NCBI GenBank assembly: GCA_023212695.1
Contig: JALCCG010000208.1
Span: 1-37,817, forward strand
DNA length: 37,817 bases
Direction of reading: 5' to 3'
DNA from: Sporisorium sorghi
Lineage: Eukaryota > Basidiomycota > Ustilaginomycetes > Ustilaginales > Ustilaginaceae
In this document: positions 19,498-29,632 of the stretch, piece after piece
How the letters are laid out: every line of letters begins with the position of its first letter
How positions within the stretch are numbered: position 1 is the first letter of the stretch
The notes under the pieces: model-generated
What the model saw: only the letters and a program-made list of their open reading frames with translations
Databases searched by the model: none
What the model was told of the DNA's origin: nothing
Program-made: the position numbers and the translations under genes

Positions 19498-22400
19498 TCA
19501 GCCGCGTCGACTGCGCGCAGTCGCGGCATACCGATGCAAGCACCAGCTGAGGTAAGCCAAATCCTTGGTGCGGCCGTAGCGCACCAGGCGGTGGTGGAGC
19601 AGCTGTACGTCGAGGAAGTGCAGCGTTGGTTGGGGCGCCTTCGGTCTTGCTTCTGCCTCGGCCGGACTCTGCGTGCCCTCCTCCGCGGTTGTGGATTGGG
19701 GAGACGGTGAGCCAGTCGACGGTGTTGAAGGGGTGCTGCGGCTGGACAGCGCGATCAACGACTGCAGCGACTTGACCGGCACGGGCAGGGGTGCGAGGTC
19801 GAGCGCTGGCACAGCGGCGCGCGACGCCCGTTCCTTCTTCCTCTGCATGCGCTTCCTATTCCTCCCGCTCGATCCGGCCTCGATCTGCGGCGGGTGCAGC
19901 GCGACAAACTGGCCGAGCACCGTCATCGCCTCGTCCAGCTCGGCGTGCTTGCACAGGTAGTGCATGTACGCTGACCAGCACTTGGCCACCTGCGCTGCAT
20001 CCACCGCTTCCGTGGACCGGAAGGAAGGTGCGGCGACCAGTGCGGATGATTCAGTCGGACCGATGTCAGGGTAGGCCATGAACCGCGCGAACTGCGCCCA
20101 GATGTCGCGTACCACACGCGCATCCTCAGCAGGGGCATCGCGGAGGCTCTCGAGCACCACGCGGAACGTGTGCTCGTTCGGATGCACTCCGAGCTTCGCG
20201 AACAGCGCGTGCTCCATCCCCTCCGACCCCTGCTCCCCTTCCCCGCTGAGCGCAGGGGCGAGCGTGGAGTGCAGCACGCCAGCGCGCTGCGCAGCCGGTA
20301 AGTGTGCAGCCAGCACGGCGAGGTACGCGTTGACCAGCCGCACGCCGGGCGTGACTGCGCCGAGGGGCCCTTCGTGCCCAGCCTCGGCGGCGGTGGGCTG
20401 GTCCGCGAGCACGCGCACGAACAGCGAGCGCGCTTCAGAAACCAGGTCGGACGCGGTTTGTGGGACCAGCGCGGAGAAGATGTGCGCGGCTTCTTCCGGG
20501 GTCGTGGTGTCTTCGGCTTCGGTGCTGGAGGTGGGTGTGACGTCGGTTGCTTGTTGCGGCGCGGACGGGGTCGATGTTGGGGCAGAGGAGGAGGCGGTGG
20601 GGGAGGGAGCTGTGTCCGTGGTAGAGTCGTCGATGGTGGAAGGTCCTGCCTTCGCCTGCGCCTGCTTCAGCTGCATCTGCTCCCTCCTCACCGGCGGCAC
20701 ATATGCCGCATACGTATGCAGCACATGGCACATGGTCTCCTCGTTCGGCCTCCTCGCCAACATTTCCACCCTCTCCTCCCTCCTCAACCCTTCCCCACCC
20801 TCAAAAAGCGGCAACGTCGTCCTGATCATCTCCGCGAGCACCCACCGTGCCCTCTTCAAATCCCGATTCCTTGCACATCCCTGCAGCAGCGCATTGAACG
20901 TCCACCGGTCCGGCGCGAACCGCAACACGCCGCGTGCCTCAACACCGGCGCGCTCGTGCTCGAGCTCGACCATCTTGCGCAGCAACCTGAACGCCTCGAG
21001 GTAGAAATCCTTGCGACGCGCACACGCGAGGATGAGCGCGTTGTACACCTCGGCGTTGGGGCGCACGGCGTAGCGCGTCGTCATTTCGCGGAACAGATCT
21101 AGGGCGCGCTCGGCGTCGCTGATCCTCAACCCCTGCTGCATCGGTGACGAGGAGGAGGATGTGAGGGCGGTGTAGCGCTGCGTGGGGTCGTCGATGTCGT
21201 GCGGCTGCGGGATGCCACGTGCACACGCGCGGATCATGAGCGCGTACAACGGCGCGTCCGGCACAGGGTAGGCGTGCAGCCGCATGTGGTAGAACACGCT
21301 CCATGCGAGCGCCTGCACTTCGGGCCTCCCCTCCTCTGCGCCAGCTACAGGGCCGAGCAGCCGGTCGATGAGCAGCGTGTACGTCGCCATCGCCGCCGGT
21401 CGTCCGGTGGCTTCGAGCGAGTTGAGCAGCTCGATCGCCGGCAGGAACTGCGAGGTGGTCACGTAAGCCTTCACCAGGCTGTGGTACGTGTGGTCGTCGG
21501 GTGACAGGCCGAGCTGCGACATCTGCGCGAGTAAGGCTTGGCATTGGTCCAGCTGCCCGCGCGTGGCAAAGGCGTCCAGGACGTCGTTGTAGAGTGAGAG
21601 CGGGGCTGGGTGGTAGCCTGCAGCGCGCATGAGGGAGAGGGTGCGCGAGAGTGTGGCGGTGTCGTTGGCGCGGGCGGAGGCGACGGCGAGCGCGGTCCAT
21701 TCTTCGAGTGTTGCTACGCCGAGGGGTAGGGTTGCGGTCGAGGTGGAGGGATCGGTGGTGGCGGCGGGGAGAGAGGCAGAGCGGACGAGCTTCTCGATTG
21801 AGTCCAGCATGAAAGTGCGCGATTCGGTCGAGCTGAGATCGTCGATCATCGATTCGGCGCGCGTGACCAGATCGCTTTTGAGATCAGGATCTGTAGTAAC
21901 AATGTGATCAGCGTTCACAGCCTCGAGAGCGGGAGCTCTGGCGTCCAGTCGCACCTCCGGGAAGGGCAGCAACGGTTCTGCGTCTTTGTCCTTTGCTTCT
22001 ACTACTTGAAGGTGTTGATCGGTGGACTGCAGCTCGTAATCGTGCTCTTGAAGAATTCTAGCGATGCGATGAGCGAGATTCGACTTGATGTCTTGCAACG
22101 AGTCCGCGTCAGACTCGCTCGATGCTGCTGCTGATGCTTCGGTAGGATCCGGAGAGCTGTGAACCAGTGCGAGTCGGGCAAATAGCTGTTGCAGCCGGAT
22201 CTCTTGTCGTTCTGAGTACGGCAACGCTGCCATGTCCACCTCTTCCTCCTCTATCTCAGCTTGCTCTACCGGAACCTCCTCCACCCTCCGCACAGAGGAC
22301 GCCGCCGAGGGAGGAAGCAGCATCTTTCCCTTCTCGCGTGCATCGATCAGCCTCTGCTCGAGATCCATCAATGCGCGCAACCTTCTCTCCTCCCCCTTGG

Positions 22401-23103
22401 TCGGTGGCAGTCTCGCCATCGTCTTCCTCCCCCTTCCCTCCACTAAACTCCTCTCGCGTCGCCCGCCTTCCAACCTGGCCAGCCTCGCCTCTTCCGGCGT
22501 CGGCGGCGCGGGCAGCATCAGCGCCTGGTACAGCTCTTCTAGCGTGTTATCATCGAGTTCGGGCAGATCCTGCGTCGCCTCGTCGGCTTGTGCTTTTTTC
22601 TCCAACTTCTCAAGCTGGTGCCCGAGCCCTTTGAGTTCCTGTTTGAGCAGACGTTCTTGCTGGGCGCGCGTGAGGCGTTCGCCACGCGGTCCCGTGCGTG
22701 CCATGTACTCGCGGATGGTGGCTTCGACGTCTTCTTCCACTGGATCGCGAGGTCGACGAGGTCGGTCTTGGGCTGAAGGGGAGGAGGAGAGACCGTCCTT
22801 CTCGCGCCGCCGGAGCAGTCTTTCTTCCTGTCGGAGCTCGCGGAGACGTGCTTTTTCTCGTCCGGCTTGCTTGCGGTGTGCGCTGACGCAGGTAGTCGAG
22901 CTGGATGAGAAATTGCGTGCATGGTTCAGGCTGTAACATCCAAGTGTCGACGATGTCGGTGGTTGTGAAGGAAGAGTTTGGTAGCTGGTGGACGCAATCG
23001 AAGCACTCGCAGCTGTTCGTGCCGAGCTCGCAACACTGAGCCTGAGAAGAGCGGCCAGTCCCGCCGCAGCGTGCTGGCTTCTCGCCGGTATCCTGTCGAC
23101 CAT
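19498..23103 (-). CDS. Pentatricopeptide-repeat protein, probably mitochondrial
   Basis: 1201 aa in one exon. PPR proteins bind organelle RNA and act in its processing, stability or translation. The N-terminus (residues 1-70) is rich in Arg, Ser and Ala with almost no acidic residues, and has ARNFSSSS near residue 65, typical of a cleaved mitochondrial presequence. Residues 78-200 are highly charged and helical. PPR-like repeats are clearest from about 490 to 780: LYNDVLDAFATRGQLDQCQA, then DDHTYHSLVKAYVTTSQF, later NAEVYNALILACARRKDF and DRWTFNALLQGCARNRDLKR. More divergent repeats follow towards the C-terminus (AKCWSAYMHYLCKHAELDEA). I cannot assign it to a named family such as Ccm1 or Pet309. 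The gene converges on SEC3 and shares its orientation with the ABC transporter gene upstream. Confidence 0.85.
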   Translation of the reverse strand: MVDRIPARSQHAAAGLAALLRLSVASSARTAASASIASTSYQTLPSQPPTSSTLGCYSLNHARNFSSSSTTCVSAHRKQAGREKARLRELRQEERLLRRREKDGLSSSPSAQDRPRRPRDPVEEDVEATIREYMARTGPRGERLTRAQQERLLKQELKGLGHQLEKLEKKAQADEATQDLPELDDNTLEELYQALMLPAPPTPEEARLARLEGGRRERSLVEGRGRKTMARLPPTKGEERRLRALMDLEQRLIDAREKGKMLLPPSAASSVRRVEEVPVEQAEIEEEEVDMAALPYSERQEIRLQQLFARLALVHSSPDPTEASAAASSESDADSLQDIKSNLAHRIARILQEHDYELQSTDQHLQVVEAKDKDAEPLLPFPEVRLDARAPALEAVNADHIVTTDPDLKSDLVTRAESMIDDLSSTESRTFMLDSIEKLVRSASLPAATTDPSTSTATLPLGVATLEEWTALAVASARANDTATLSRTLSLMRAAGYHPAPLSLYNDVLDAFATRGQLDQCQALLAQMSQLGLSPDDHTYHSLVKAYVTTSQFLPAIELLNSLEATGRPAAMATYTLLIDRLLGPVAGAEEGRPEVQALAWSVFYHMRLHAYPVPDAPLYALMIRACARGIPQPHDIDDPTQRYTALTSSSSSPMQQGLRISDAERALDLFREMTTRYAVRPNAEVYNALILACARRKDFYLEAFRLLRKMVELEHERAGVEARGVLRFAPDRWTFNALLQGCARNRDLKRARWVLAEMIRTTLPLFEGGEGLRREERVEMLARRPNEETMCHVLHTYAAYVPPVRREQMQLKQAQAKAGPSTIDDSTTDTAPSPTASSSAPTSTPSAPQQATDVTPTSSTEAEDTTTPEEAAHIFSALVPQTASDLVSEARSLFVRVLADQPTAAEAGHEGPLGAVTPGVRLVNAYLAVLAAHLPAAQRAGVLHSTLAPALSGEGEQGSEGMEHALFAKLGVHPNEHTFRVVLESLRDAPAEDARVVRDIWAQFARFMAYPDIGPTESSALVAAPSFRSTEAVDAAQVAKCWSAYMHYLCKHAELDEAMTVLGQFVALHPPQIEAGSSGRNRKRMQRKKERASRAAVPALDLAPLPVPVKSLQSLIALSSRSTPSTPSTGSPSPQSTTAEEGTQSPAEAEARPKAPQPTLHFLDVQLLHHRLVRYGRTKDLAYLSWCLHRYAATARSRRG

Positions 23104-23437
23104 GCTCGCACTGAAGAGTCGATGAGAGTGAGAGCTAACGACGAGGTCGTGTGACAGGGAGTGGTGAAGAGCAGGAAACCTTCAAAACCCTTATTTCTGT
23201 TTTCTTCTCGTTTCCTACAAATTTTCTGGCAGGAAACCGGAACTCGGGACTGCGCTGCTCAACCTCCACTCGGCTCCCTCTCGCTTCTGATCCTCGACGA
23301 CACCATCAAGCCTTACTTCTCCCACACACTGATGCGCCTTCTGGGCCCAGTCTGATCTGCATTTCAAAGCCTTTTCACGGCGCAGACAGCACTGCCAATT
23401 AAGCAATAAGCAATAAAAGTATTGATTCACATTCGAA
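23104..23437. promoter_or_regulatory. Gap between ABC transporter and PPR genes
   Basis: 334 bp that must hold the 3' end of the transporter transcript and the promoter of the PPR gene, both on the minus strand. An AATAAA at 23412-23417 is on the plus strand, where no gene ends. Nothing else distinctive is visible. Confidence 0.5.
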
Positions 23438-25717
23438 CTAAGCAGCCGCAACAGGGTTACGCTCCCTCCTCGCCTCCTTGAGCGCCTCGAGCCTCTCCTG
23501 CCACCTCGGCACCTGCAGCAGCTTCTGCTCGAGCGCCTGCTTCTCCTCCTGCAGCGCAAGGCGCTTCTCGGCATCGAGCTCCGTAAACACATATCCCCCC
23601 TGCCCATCGTACTGCAACACATAGCTGTGATACTTCCACAACGACGGCCTGTGCGATACCGTCAGCATCGTAATGCCCAGCTCGGTCGCGTGGTCGTACA
23701 TGATCTTCTCAATGTCGAGCGTCACAGCGGAAGTGCACTCGTCGAGGATGGCGTATTTGGGTTTGTGGTAGAACAAGCGCGCCATGGCGATGCGCTGCTT
23801 GTCGCCGCCCGAGAGAGCGTCGCGCCATTCGCGCTGAACATCCCATCCGCCCTCGCGCGCGACAATGTGCTCGATCTGCAGCACGCGCAGGATGTCGAGC
23901 AGGTCCTCGTCGGTTTTACCTCGCGCGCGCATCTCCTGCGCAGTGTGCGGGTAGATGATCTGGTCGCGCAGCGTGCCCAGCGACAGGTAGGGGCGTTGTG
24001 GGATGTAGGTGAACTCGGACGTGGGTGGCTTCTTGACCTGTCCGCCGTACACGGGCCACAGGCCGCCGAGGATGCGGAAGAGCGAGCTCTTGCCGCATCC
24101 GTTGGGGCCGATGATGAGCAGGTGCTGACCCGGCTGCACGTAGAAGCTGAGTTTGGGCACCAGGATGTCGCCGTTGGGACTGACGATGGGCACGTCGCGG
24201 AACTCGACACCCGCCGACCTCGACGTGTCCTCCTGAATCGTTCCTCGACCCTTGAGCACCGCTGCATTCTCCTCGATCGACGCCGACGACACAAGCTTCT
24301 TCTCAAACTTGCCCGCCTTGATTGCGTCCATCGTATCCAGCAACTCCGACACTCGCGCCGTGTATCCCGCCAGCTCCGAGATCTCCTTGTACGAGTACAT
24401 GACACGCCCGAACGCATCCGACGATGACAGCAGCAGACGACGGTTGGTGACGAACGACTCGGTCCGCGATCCGAGGTCGAGACCTTTACCAGAGCCGGGC
24501 AGGCGTACAAAGACGGGCACGGCGCAGATGCACAGACCAAGCGCACCCCACGTCCACTTGATGATGCCTTCCTCGGTCATGCCGTGGATGATGCGGATGC
24601 GGTAGACGCGGTTGACGTGCTTGATGAGCGAAAAGTAGGCGCGCTCGATCACGTTCTGCTCGGCCGCCTGGCCGCGGAACAGCGCCACCTCTTCGGCATT
24701 TTCGATGAGACGCGAATGGTTGAAGCGGAATTCACCTTCGAGCTGCTGCTCAGTCGCAGCATACTGACCGAACGGAGGCGTCAGCTTGCGCAGCAGCGTC
24801 GCAGATGCAGAGACGAGGAGGTTGATACCGATAAGCGCCTCGGCACCCACACGCCCACTGAGCTGGTAGTTGTACAGACACACATCGAGGATCGGCTTGG
24901 CAAAGTTGCTGTAGATCTCTGCGAGCGACTTGCTGAATTTTGCCACGTCGACCGTGATGAGCTGGTCGGCGTTCTTGATGCGGTCGTCGAGATTGCCGAG
25001 CTTGTAGAAGGTCATGTCGGTGAGGTAGGCGTCGTGCACACGCTTGGTGAGTCGGCTGCGGTACGAGAGCGCGAGCTTGGACTGGAGGAACTCGATCATC
25101 GAGTTGGTGTAGGTGGCGGGAACAGCGACGGCCATCCACCAGAGGATGCCGGTGATGAACTGACGGGTCTGCGAGCGTACGAGTGCGGAGACGATTCTGC
25201 CGTCGAGGTCGGCGACGTAGAGCGAGAGCATGGTTCGCAGCACGAGGAAGAGTGTGTGCAGCATGAGCAGACCCGCCTCTTTAGATCGCCAGCCGGGCAC
25301 GACGATGCGAAGGATGCGTTTCAATCGCTCGAAGAAGACGGCATCCACTGCTACGCGAGGACCTCGGCTCTTTTTGCCGCGACGTCCTCCACGACCTCGA
25401 GAGCTAGAGTCGTCGACTTCTGCCACTTGCTGCGAGCCAGGCTTGGAAGCCTGGAGCGAGCCTTCGGCGTCTTTCTTTGCGACCTCGCCGGCCTTCTCTG
25501 CAGGATCTGATGCCGTGGGCTTCTTTGGCTTCTTCTTGGCTCCACTGCGCAGGGTGCGTGTGACGCTGTTCAGGATGAAGAACATGTACGAGATGCGCAA
25601 GACGCGCTGAATGGTGGCATGGTTGCGACGGTAGGCCATGAAAAAGTTGATGCCGTACGTCATGCCCTTCATTTTGAGCTCGTCCAGGACGGGACGAAGT
25701 CGTGATTGAATGGCCAT
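23438..25717 (-). CDS. Peroxisomal fatty-acyl ABC half-transporter (subfamily D, Pxa1/Pxa2 type)
   Basis: 759 aa, close to human ABCD1 (745). Members import long-chain acyl-CoA into peroxisomes for beta-oxidation and work as dimers of half-transporters. The membrane domain covers about 140-440 and includes the ABCD block [20 protein letters not shown] (238-257) and the EAA-like motif [11 protein letters not shown] (340-350). The nucleotide-binding domain has Walker [10 protein letters not shown] (537-545), signature LSGGDKQ (635-641), Walker B YAILDE (655-660) followed by CTSAV, and the switch His in [10 protein letters not shown] (688-697). The C-terminal helix [20 protein letters not shown] is also typical. 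A Lys/Ser-rich linker (58-120) separates a short hydrophobic N-terminal segment from the core. I cannot decide between the Pxa1 and Pxa2 branches by eye. Confidence 0.95.
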   Translation of the reverse strand: MAIQSRLRPVLDELKMKGMTYGINFFMAYRRNHATIQRVLRISYMFFILNSVTRTLRSGAKKKPKKPTASDPAEKAGEVAKKDAEGSLQASKPGSQQVAEVDDSSSRGRGGRRGKKSRGPRVAVDAVFFERLKRILRIVVPGWRSKEAGLLMLHTLFLVLRTMLSLYVADLDGRIVSALVRSQTRQFITGILWWMAVAVPATYTNSMIEFLQSKLALSYRSRLTKRVHDAYLTDMTFYKLGNLDDRIKNADQLITVDVAKFSKSLAEIYSNFAKPILDVCLYNYQLSGRVGAEALIGINLLVSASATLLRKLTPPFGQYAATEQQLEGEFRFNHSRLIENAEEVALFRGQAAEQNVIERAYFSLIKHVNRVYRIRIIHGMTEEGIIKWTWGALGLCICAVPVFVRLPGSGKGLDLGSRTESFVTNRRLLLSSSDAFGRVMYSYKEISELAGYTARVSELLDTMDAIKAGKFEKKLVSSASIEENAAVLKGRGTIQEDTSRSAGVEFRDVPIVSPNGDILVPKLSFYVQPGQHLLIIGPNGCGKSSLFRILGGLWPVYGGQVKKPPTSEFTYIPQRPYLSLGTLRDQIIYPHTAQEMRARGKTDEDLLDILRVLQIEHIVAREGGWDVQREWRDALSGGDKQRIAMARLFYHKPKYAILDECTSAVTLDIEKIMYDHATELGITMLTVSHRPSLWKYHSYVLQYDGQGGYVFTELDAEKRLALQEEKQALEQKLLQVPRWQERLEALKEARRERNPVAAA

Positions 25718-26463
25718 TTTTGTAGGAGTGTTGGTGGACCGGTGACGATGATTGAGTACAAGTTTGAGGGTGAATGTCGATCCCAGCGAACAATCGAGAT
25801 AGTGATAACAGGTCGCCTAACAGCTATGGTGTGTGGTCGAGGTTGGCTGTCAGAGCCAGTCACCGAGTCGTCTTGCCGTGGACCCGCCGCCGATCCCTTT
25901 TTCTCCTGCGAGCCGTGAAGAATATCACAGTGGCAGAGATCGATCGGAGAAGGCGATGAAGTTGAGGGACAAGGGAGGAAGTAGTGGTGGTGGTGGTTTG
26001 AGCGAGAAGGAAAGACGCCGATAAGTTAGCGTGCGATATGCCTTTCCCAACAGACAGCGGGCGCCTGTGACTTGTGTCTCAACTGTAAATTTAAGTTAAC
26101 TTTATCAGTGTCAGTGGAACATGGCGTGTGAAAGTAAGTGGCGCTGCAGCTCGAATCGATCCGACTGGCAAAAAGAAGAAACAGAGCCAGAAGAGCCCCG
26201 CAAGCGCAAGCCGCTCACTCATCTCGCGCTCTGTCACGCCGAAAAATTGGCCGGATGCAGGCAGAGGCTTCAGACGAGTCTGTGCTTTTTCCCAATCTTG
26301 CAATCGCGATACGAACTGCACAAGTCAACGCAATCGGGAGATTTTCTGAGCGGAACGCAGCCTGACGCAGGGTACCGACATTCTCGAACGTCTTTTGCTC
26401 CATCAATTCATCCATCACCTCACCCGCTCACCATTGGCTGCTCCCATCCTTCAGCATCAAACC
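25718..26463. promoter_or_regulatory. Divergent promoter region, ABC transporter / TFIIE beta
   Basis: 746 bp between two divergent start codons. It contains an A/T-rich island at 26086-26104 with two palindromes, TAAATTTA and AAGTTAACTT. The TFIIE beta frame is open back to an ATG at 26395, but the extra 23 residues do not look conserved. No other gene is supported. Confidence 0.55.
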
Positions 26464-27315
26464 ATGAGCAGCCGCGACCACGCCGCGATCTACAGCCAGC
26501 CCGCAAACACCGGCTCCGGGATCCACGAGAACACCCAGCTCGCCTCGGCGATCGATGCGCTCAAGCACCATGCCAACCCTGTGCGTCTCGAGGACTTTGC
26601 GCTCTCGCAGGGCTTACCCGCGCTGCTCAACCCGAACAGCGGGCTGTTCCAGCGTTTCCGATCGCACGACCGCGTGACGTACGATGCCAAGACGGACCTG
26701 TGGATGTACAAGCCGGACTACGACCTGCGCACGCCTGCGGATCTGGTCGCGCTGTTGAAGGAGCGCTTTTTGAATCCGGGTGGGGGCGGGGCGCGGAATG
26801 CGTCGGCCGCGGGGATGCGCTTGGCGGAGCTGAGGGAGAGCTATCCAGCCGCGAGGGACGCGATCGAGGAGCTGAGCAAGGTCGAGCCCAGGGAGGATAG
26901 GGAGGTGCTGGTGCTGAGGGGCCAGAGGGATGGCGCGATCAAGCAGGTGTTTTGGAACCCGTTGAGAGGGAAGGATGCGAAAGGCGTCGATGATGGTATG
27001 TGTCGCGCCCTTGCTTTTTGCCTACATTGATCCGCCTACTGACACAGTCTCCTTAACACTCTGTGCCGGCAAACAGAATTCAAAGACCTCTGGCACGAAC
27101 TCAAAGTTCCCGACCTCGTCGACCTGCCCAAGGAACTCGAACGCGAAGGTCTCTCGACAACAGACATGCTCGATAGCCCCATCTCGGCCGCTCAACTCGC
27201 CGCCGCCGCCAAGAACAAAAAGAAGAAAAAGGGCACAGGCGCTCGACGCTTCAAACTGCAAAACACCCACTTGAAGGGCGTCGACCTCTCGCAGGACTTT
27301 GTCAAGCCGTCCTAG
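26464..27315 (+). CDS. TFA2: Transcription initiation factor TFIIE, beta subunit; two exons
   Basis: Exons 26464-26995 and 27077-27315; product 256 aa (human 291, yeast Tfa2 328). TFIIE beta joins the RNA polymerase II pre-initiation complex, helps recruit TFIIH and assists promoter opening. Residues 24-86 form the first winged helix, ending in DLWMYKPDYDLRT (78-90). The second lies around 91-165 (PADLVALLKERF; REVLVLRGQRDGAIKQVFWN). Exon 2 continues with EFKDLWHELKVPDLVDLP, then a Lys-rich segment (224-229) and RRFKLQNTHLKGVDLSQDF, which matches the basic C-terminus of the family (RRFKTHNEHLAGVL in human). The 81-nt intron (26996-27076) has a GTATGT donor, TACTGAC branch site (27037-27043) and AAACAG acceptor; splicing joins the two halves of a Glu codon. 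Reading through the intron would stop the protein at 27030. Confidence 0.93.
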
Positions 27316-27852
27316 CGCTGCGTTTCTTTCGGCAGCGGGCATGGATCGGGGATGACCGTGGAGAGTCGGTGGAGATAGCATCGTATCTAGCATTGTTCTG
27401 GCTCCTACTCATTTGTATTTGTATTGCAACTTTTCATCTGCATTTGCTGTGTGAAGAGGCCAGCAAGAGTTTCTGACTGCCGAAGTCGACGCATGAGCAC
27501 AGCCAAGATCGAGACGACATCAAGATGAATCGCTGCAGTGACGGCTTGATCTGAGTCGGGACGCAACTCATTCTCACGCATTGAGCGACGACGCGGAAAG
27601 ACACACAAGAACCCAACAAAAAGTGAGCATTCCCCCAGCTGGTCCACTTGATTCTCACGACTCGACAGCATCCAACACCACAGCAACCACACGAGGCGCA
27701 CGTCTTGATCTAAGCTTTCGTATTCGTACGTATGCGGCCTGAGAAACAACAAGAGAGCGAGCTGTCTGAAACCGCCCGTTTCAGCGTCAAGCGGTGCAGA
27801 CCGTCAACTGTCCAACTTCGCCAGTCGCTCTACCCATCAATGGCTGCAGCAA
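27316..27852. other. Convergent gap, TFIIE beta / ATP synthase delta
   Basis: 537 bp between two convergent stop codons. A 115-codon open frame on the minus strand (27405-27752) has no recognisable domain and I do not call it. No RNA gene is evident; I looked for tRNA B-box and C/D-box patterns and found none convincing. Confidence 0.55.
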
Positions 27853-28939
27853 TTAAGATCGGCCCAGGGCGGCCTGGAGCGCGGTATAAACCTCGATCTC
27901 GATCTCGGCCTCGGCCTTGGCCTCAGCACTGCTACCGCTGCTAGCGACGCGCTGGGCCTCGCTGAGCGCCGAACGCACGGCCTCCGCGGAGAAGTTCTCG
28001 AGCGGGTAGGCCTCGATGGCGTTGACGACGAGCTTGTTGTTCGGGTGCACGGTGGCAAAGCCGCCAGAGACGAACCACTTCTTGGTGCCGCTGGATTCGA
28101 CGACTTCGAGCACACCGGGGCGGAGCTCTTCGACTGCGGGAACGTGCGAGGCCAGGATACCCATGTCTCCGGACGCAGAGGCGATGTTCACCTGCGTGAC
28201 CTCGGTCGAGTTGTAGATAGCCTGCGGAGGTGGAGGGAAGAGGGGATGAGAGTGTCAGCGTCGTGCTTTCGCTGAAAGCAGGTCGAGGGCGAGAGTGTGT
28301 TGGTGTGTTGGTGGTTGGTCGGTCGTTCTGCTGCAAGCGTTCCGCTTCGATGCGCATTGATGGTGGAGGTTGCCGTATCCTTGCGCATCAAGTGATGAGT
28401 ATCCCGACCACATCCTCTTGTCCAGATACCGAATGCGGATCCACCGTCCATCAGACTAGTCCATCCGAGAATGTGTACTCGATGCTGATCACTGATCCGC
28501 AAATCCAACAGCTCGACCACAGTTCCTTCCACAGCATCACCTGCTGCCAGGTTTTGGGATGTGTTCGTTGCCTCGCCGTGCCATCTCGTGTTTGCCGCAA
28601 AGAAACTCATCAGCCCAACCAACGCATCCCGCGACCTGCATCCCAGCCATGCGAACCATATCTAAGATGCCATCGCTCTGTGATCTGCTGCTGCATGTGT
28701 ATCGACCTGCATCTCCTCCATTCCGCTGGCGATGGGCCCATTGTCGAGCCGTCGTCTCTGTCGAGAATGTGTCGTGTCGTCTGGGAAGTGCGAATTCTTA
28801 CCTCGTGAGGAAGGATGAACGAGAGCTTCAGCTTGTCGCTGACGGCCTCAGCGTAGCCGCGGCGGGCGCCGAGCTGCGACAGAGGCGCGGGAGCCTTAGA
28901 GGCGCGAAGGGCGGATCGGAAGGCGGCACGAGCGATCAT
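27853..28939 (-). CDS. ATP16: Mitochondrial ATP synthase F1 subunit delta; two exons
   Basis: Exons 28939-28802 (46 codons) and 28221-27853; product 168 aa (yeast Atp16 160). The subunit sits in the central stalk of F1 with gamma and epsilon and couples rotation to catalysis. The N-terminus MIARAAFRSALRASKAPAPL is an Arg/Ala presequence and ARRGYAEA fits a processing site. LKLSFILPHE at the end of exon 1 joins AIYNSTEVTQVNI in exon 2, matching the yeast LPHE-TLYSGSEVTQVNL order without a gap. GDMGILASHVPAVEELRPGV, KWFVSGGFATVHPNNKLVV and AIEAYPLENFS follow, all typical. The intron is phase 0 with GTAAGA donor, CTGAC branch site (28254-28258) and CCGCAG acceptor. At 580 nt it is five to eight times longer than every other intron in the window. 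Confidence 0.95.
28222..28801 (-). other. Long intron of ATP16 (580 nt)
   Basis: Canonical ends and branch site are present and the flanking exons join without missing residues, so no coding exon is hidden inside. On the opposite strand a GTGATGA at 28392-28398 and a CTGA at 28492-28495, bracketed by TTGCG (28381-28385) and CGCAA (28498-28502), faintly resemble a C/D-box snoRNA. The spacing of the terminal stem is poor, so this is only a possibility. Confidence 0.85.
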
Positions 28940-29533
28940 GTTTGTCGAATGAAGATGTGTTGGTGGAGAAGAGAGAAGGTGGAGTGCGTTGTCGATGATG
29001 GCGAGCAGCGCGCTGGGAAGATTCAGCCAAGGCTAAGCGGTGAGCGGTGAGCGGCGAGCGGCTCTTTTCTCTCGCACGCTGCAGAGCGATGCTGGCTTGA
29101 GCGACGATTTCTTCTGGTTCTGCTTTGCTCTCTCGCTCGCTCGCTCTCGAGGGCGGAAATTGCAAGGCCGAAATTGTAATTTATTCAAACATCAACTCGA
29201 GCGCGAATTCCAACTGGAGCCAGCTCAATTTCCACACGTCCGATTTTCAATTCAAAATTGCTTTCGTGAGGCTCTTAACCGGCAGGCAGAAAGTCAGAGA
29301 GAGGAGCGACTTTTCCGATCAACTTGACTTTTCTCACACAGAGAGCGCCGGAGGCGGCCGGTTGACTGCTTGCTTCTATCGTGCGATATTTCTCAGCGAA
29401 ACATACCATTCACCAACGGCACGATGTTCCACACCATCAGAATCACAGTCGAACAACTACCTTCTATGCAATGCAATGAATGCAAGTTCCATTGAGTACT
29501 ATACATGCGATCCTACTGTACCAGTTTCGCAGG
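28940..29533. promoter_or_regulatory. ATP16 promoter region and 3' end of the giant repeat-protein gene
   Basis: 594 bp between two minus-strand genes. It includes an A/T-rich part (29155-29265) with three copies of GAAATTG, two direct (29156-29162, 29170-29176) and one inverted (29226-29232). These lie 217-293 bp upstream of the ATP16 start codon. A TGTATAGTA motif (minus strand, 29505-29497) lies shortly after the stop of the upstream gene. No further gene is supported. Confidence 0.55.
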
Positions 29534-29594
29534 CTAGGGCAACCACCAAATCTTGGTTCGAGCTGTGCTCTGCTGACCCGCCAACATACGCAGG

Positions 29595-29632
<38 letters not shown>

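Noticed and set aside
27405..27752. 115-codon minus-strand frame between TFIIE beta and ATP16
   Set aside because: No domain, no splice-supported extension, and it lies where the 3' UTRs of two convergent genes are expected.
28188..28622. 144-codon open frame inside the ATP16 intron region
   Set aside because: It overlaps the acceptor and exon 2 in another frame, has no domain, and the spliced ATP16 product is already complete.
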